Below, one piece after another: positions 5,059-5,062 of a stretch of DNA of 5,062 bases. The notes below the pieces were generated by a model. It had not been told where the DNA came from. It was given only the letters and a program-made list of their open reading frames with translations, and searched no databases. How positions within the stretch are numbered: position 1 is the first letter of the stretch; each line of letters starts with the position of its first letter. Source of the DNA: an uncultured Bacteroidales bacterium (GTDB lineage: Bacteria > Bacteroidota > Bacteroidia > Bacteroidales > UBA932). The translations under genes and the position numbers were made by a program. The DNA lies in NCBI GenBank assembly GCA_900317065.1, contig ONFK01000141.1, positions 1-5,062 on the forward strand. The letters run 5' to 3'.

Positions 5059-5062
5059 CAAA

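Noticed and set aside
1..5062. CRISPR array, insertion sequence, riboswitch or defence genes
   Set aside because: No regularly spaced repeats, transposase frames, conserved aptamer-like leaders or defence domains were seen on either strand.

Overview
The window looks like chromosomal DNA of a gut-type Bacteroidales bacterium. The coding sequence is moderately GC-rich, compatible with Rikenellaceae or a related uncultured family, but the family level is a guess. Four things support the order: a DAHP synthase fused to a C-terminal AroQ chorismate mutase, a DUF4837 lipoprotein directly behind rseP, a promoter of the Bacteroidetes TAnnTTTG type, and tRNA genes without an encoded CCA.

The layout is two converging gene sets. 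On the + strand (1-2026) lies the end of an aromatic amino acid operon: the last 34 codons of a class I aminotransferase, prephenate dehydrogenase (tyrA), and the bifunctional DAHP synthase/chorismate mutase (aroF). The genes overlap by 3 and 1 bases, so they are almost certainly co-translated. The last gene product supplies both the first committed step of the shikimate pathway and the chorismate-to-prephenate step. TyrA then oxidises prephenate, and the aminotransferase probably finishes tyrosine or phenylalanine.

On the - strand, reading from the right edge, come rseP (site-2 intramembrane zinc protease), a DUF4837 lipoprotein 6 bases behind it, then a clear Bacteroidetes-type promoter, tRNA-Glu(UUC), rpsT (ribosomal protein S20), a strong intrinsic terminator and tRNA-Pro(CGG).

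The convergence zone (2027-2325) is the least ordinary part. A 61-nt near-perfect palindrome (2171-2231) has a bidirectional terminator at its centre, and its right arm is the last 15 nt of tRNA-Pro. A second, decayed copy of the same kind of palindrome starts 106 nt upstream. tRNA-Pro itself begins at the base next to the T-tract of the rpsT terminator and ends 2 nt before the terminator hairpin, so it has no room for its own promoter. I see no integrase, transposase, CRISPR array, defence system or other new multigene system. The interest here lies in the palindromic, tRNA-derived intergenic structure.
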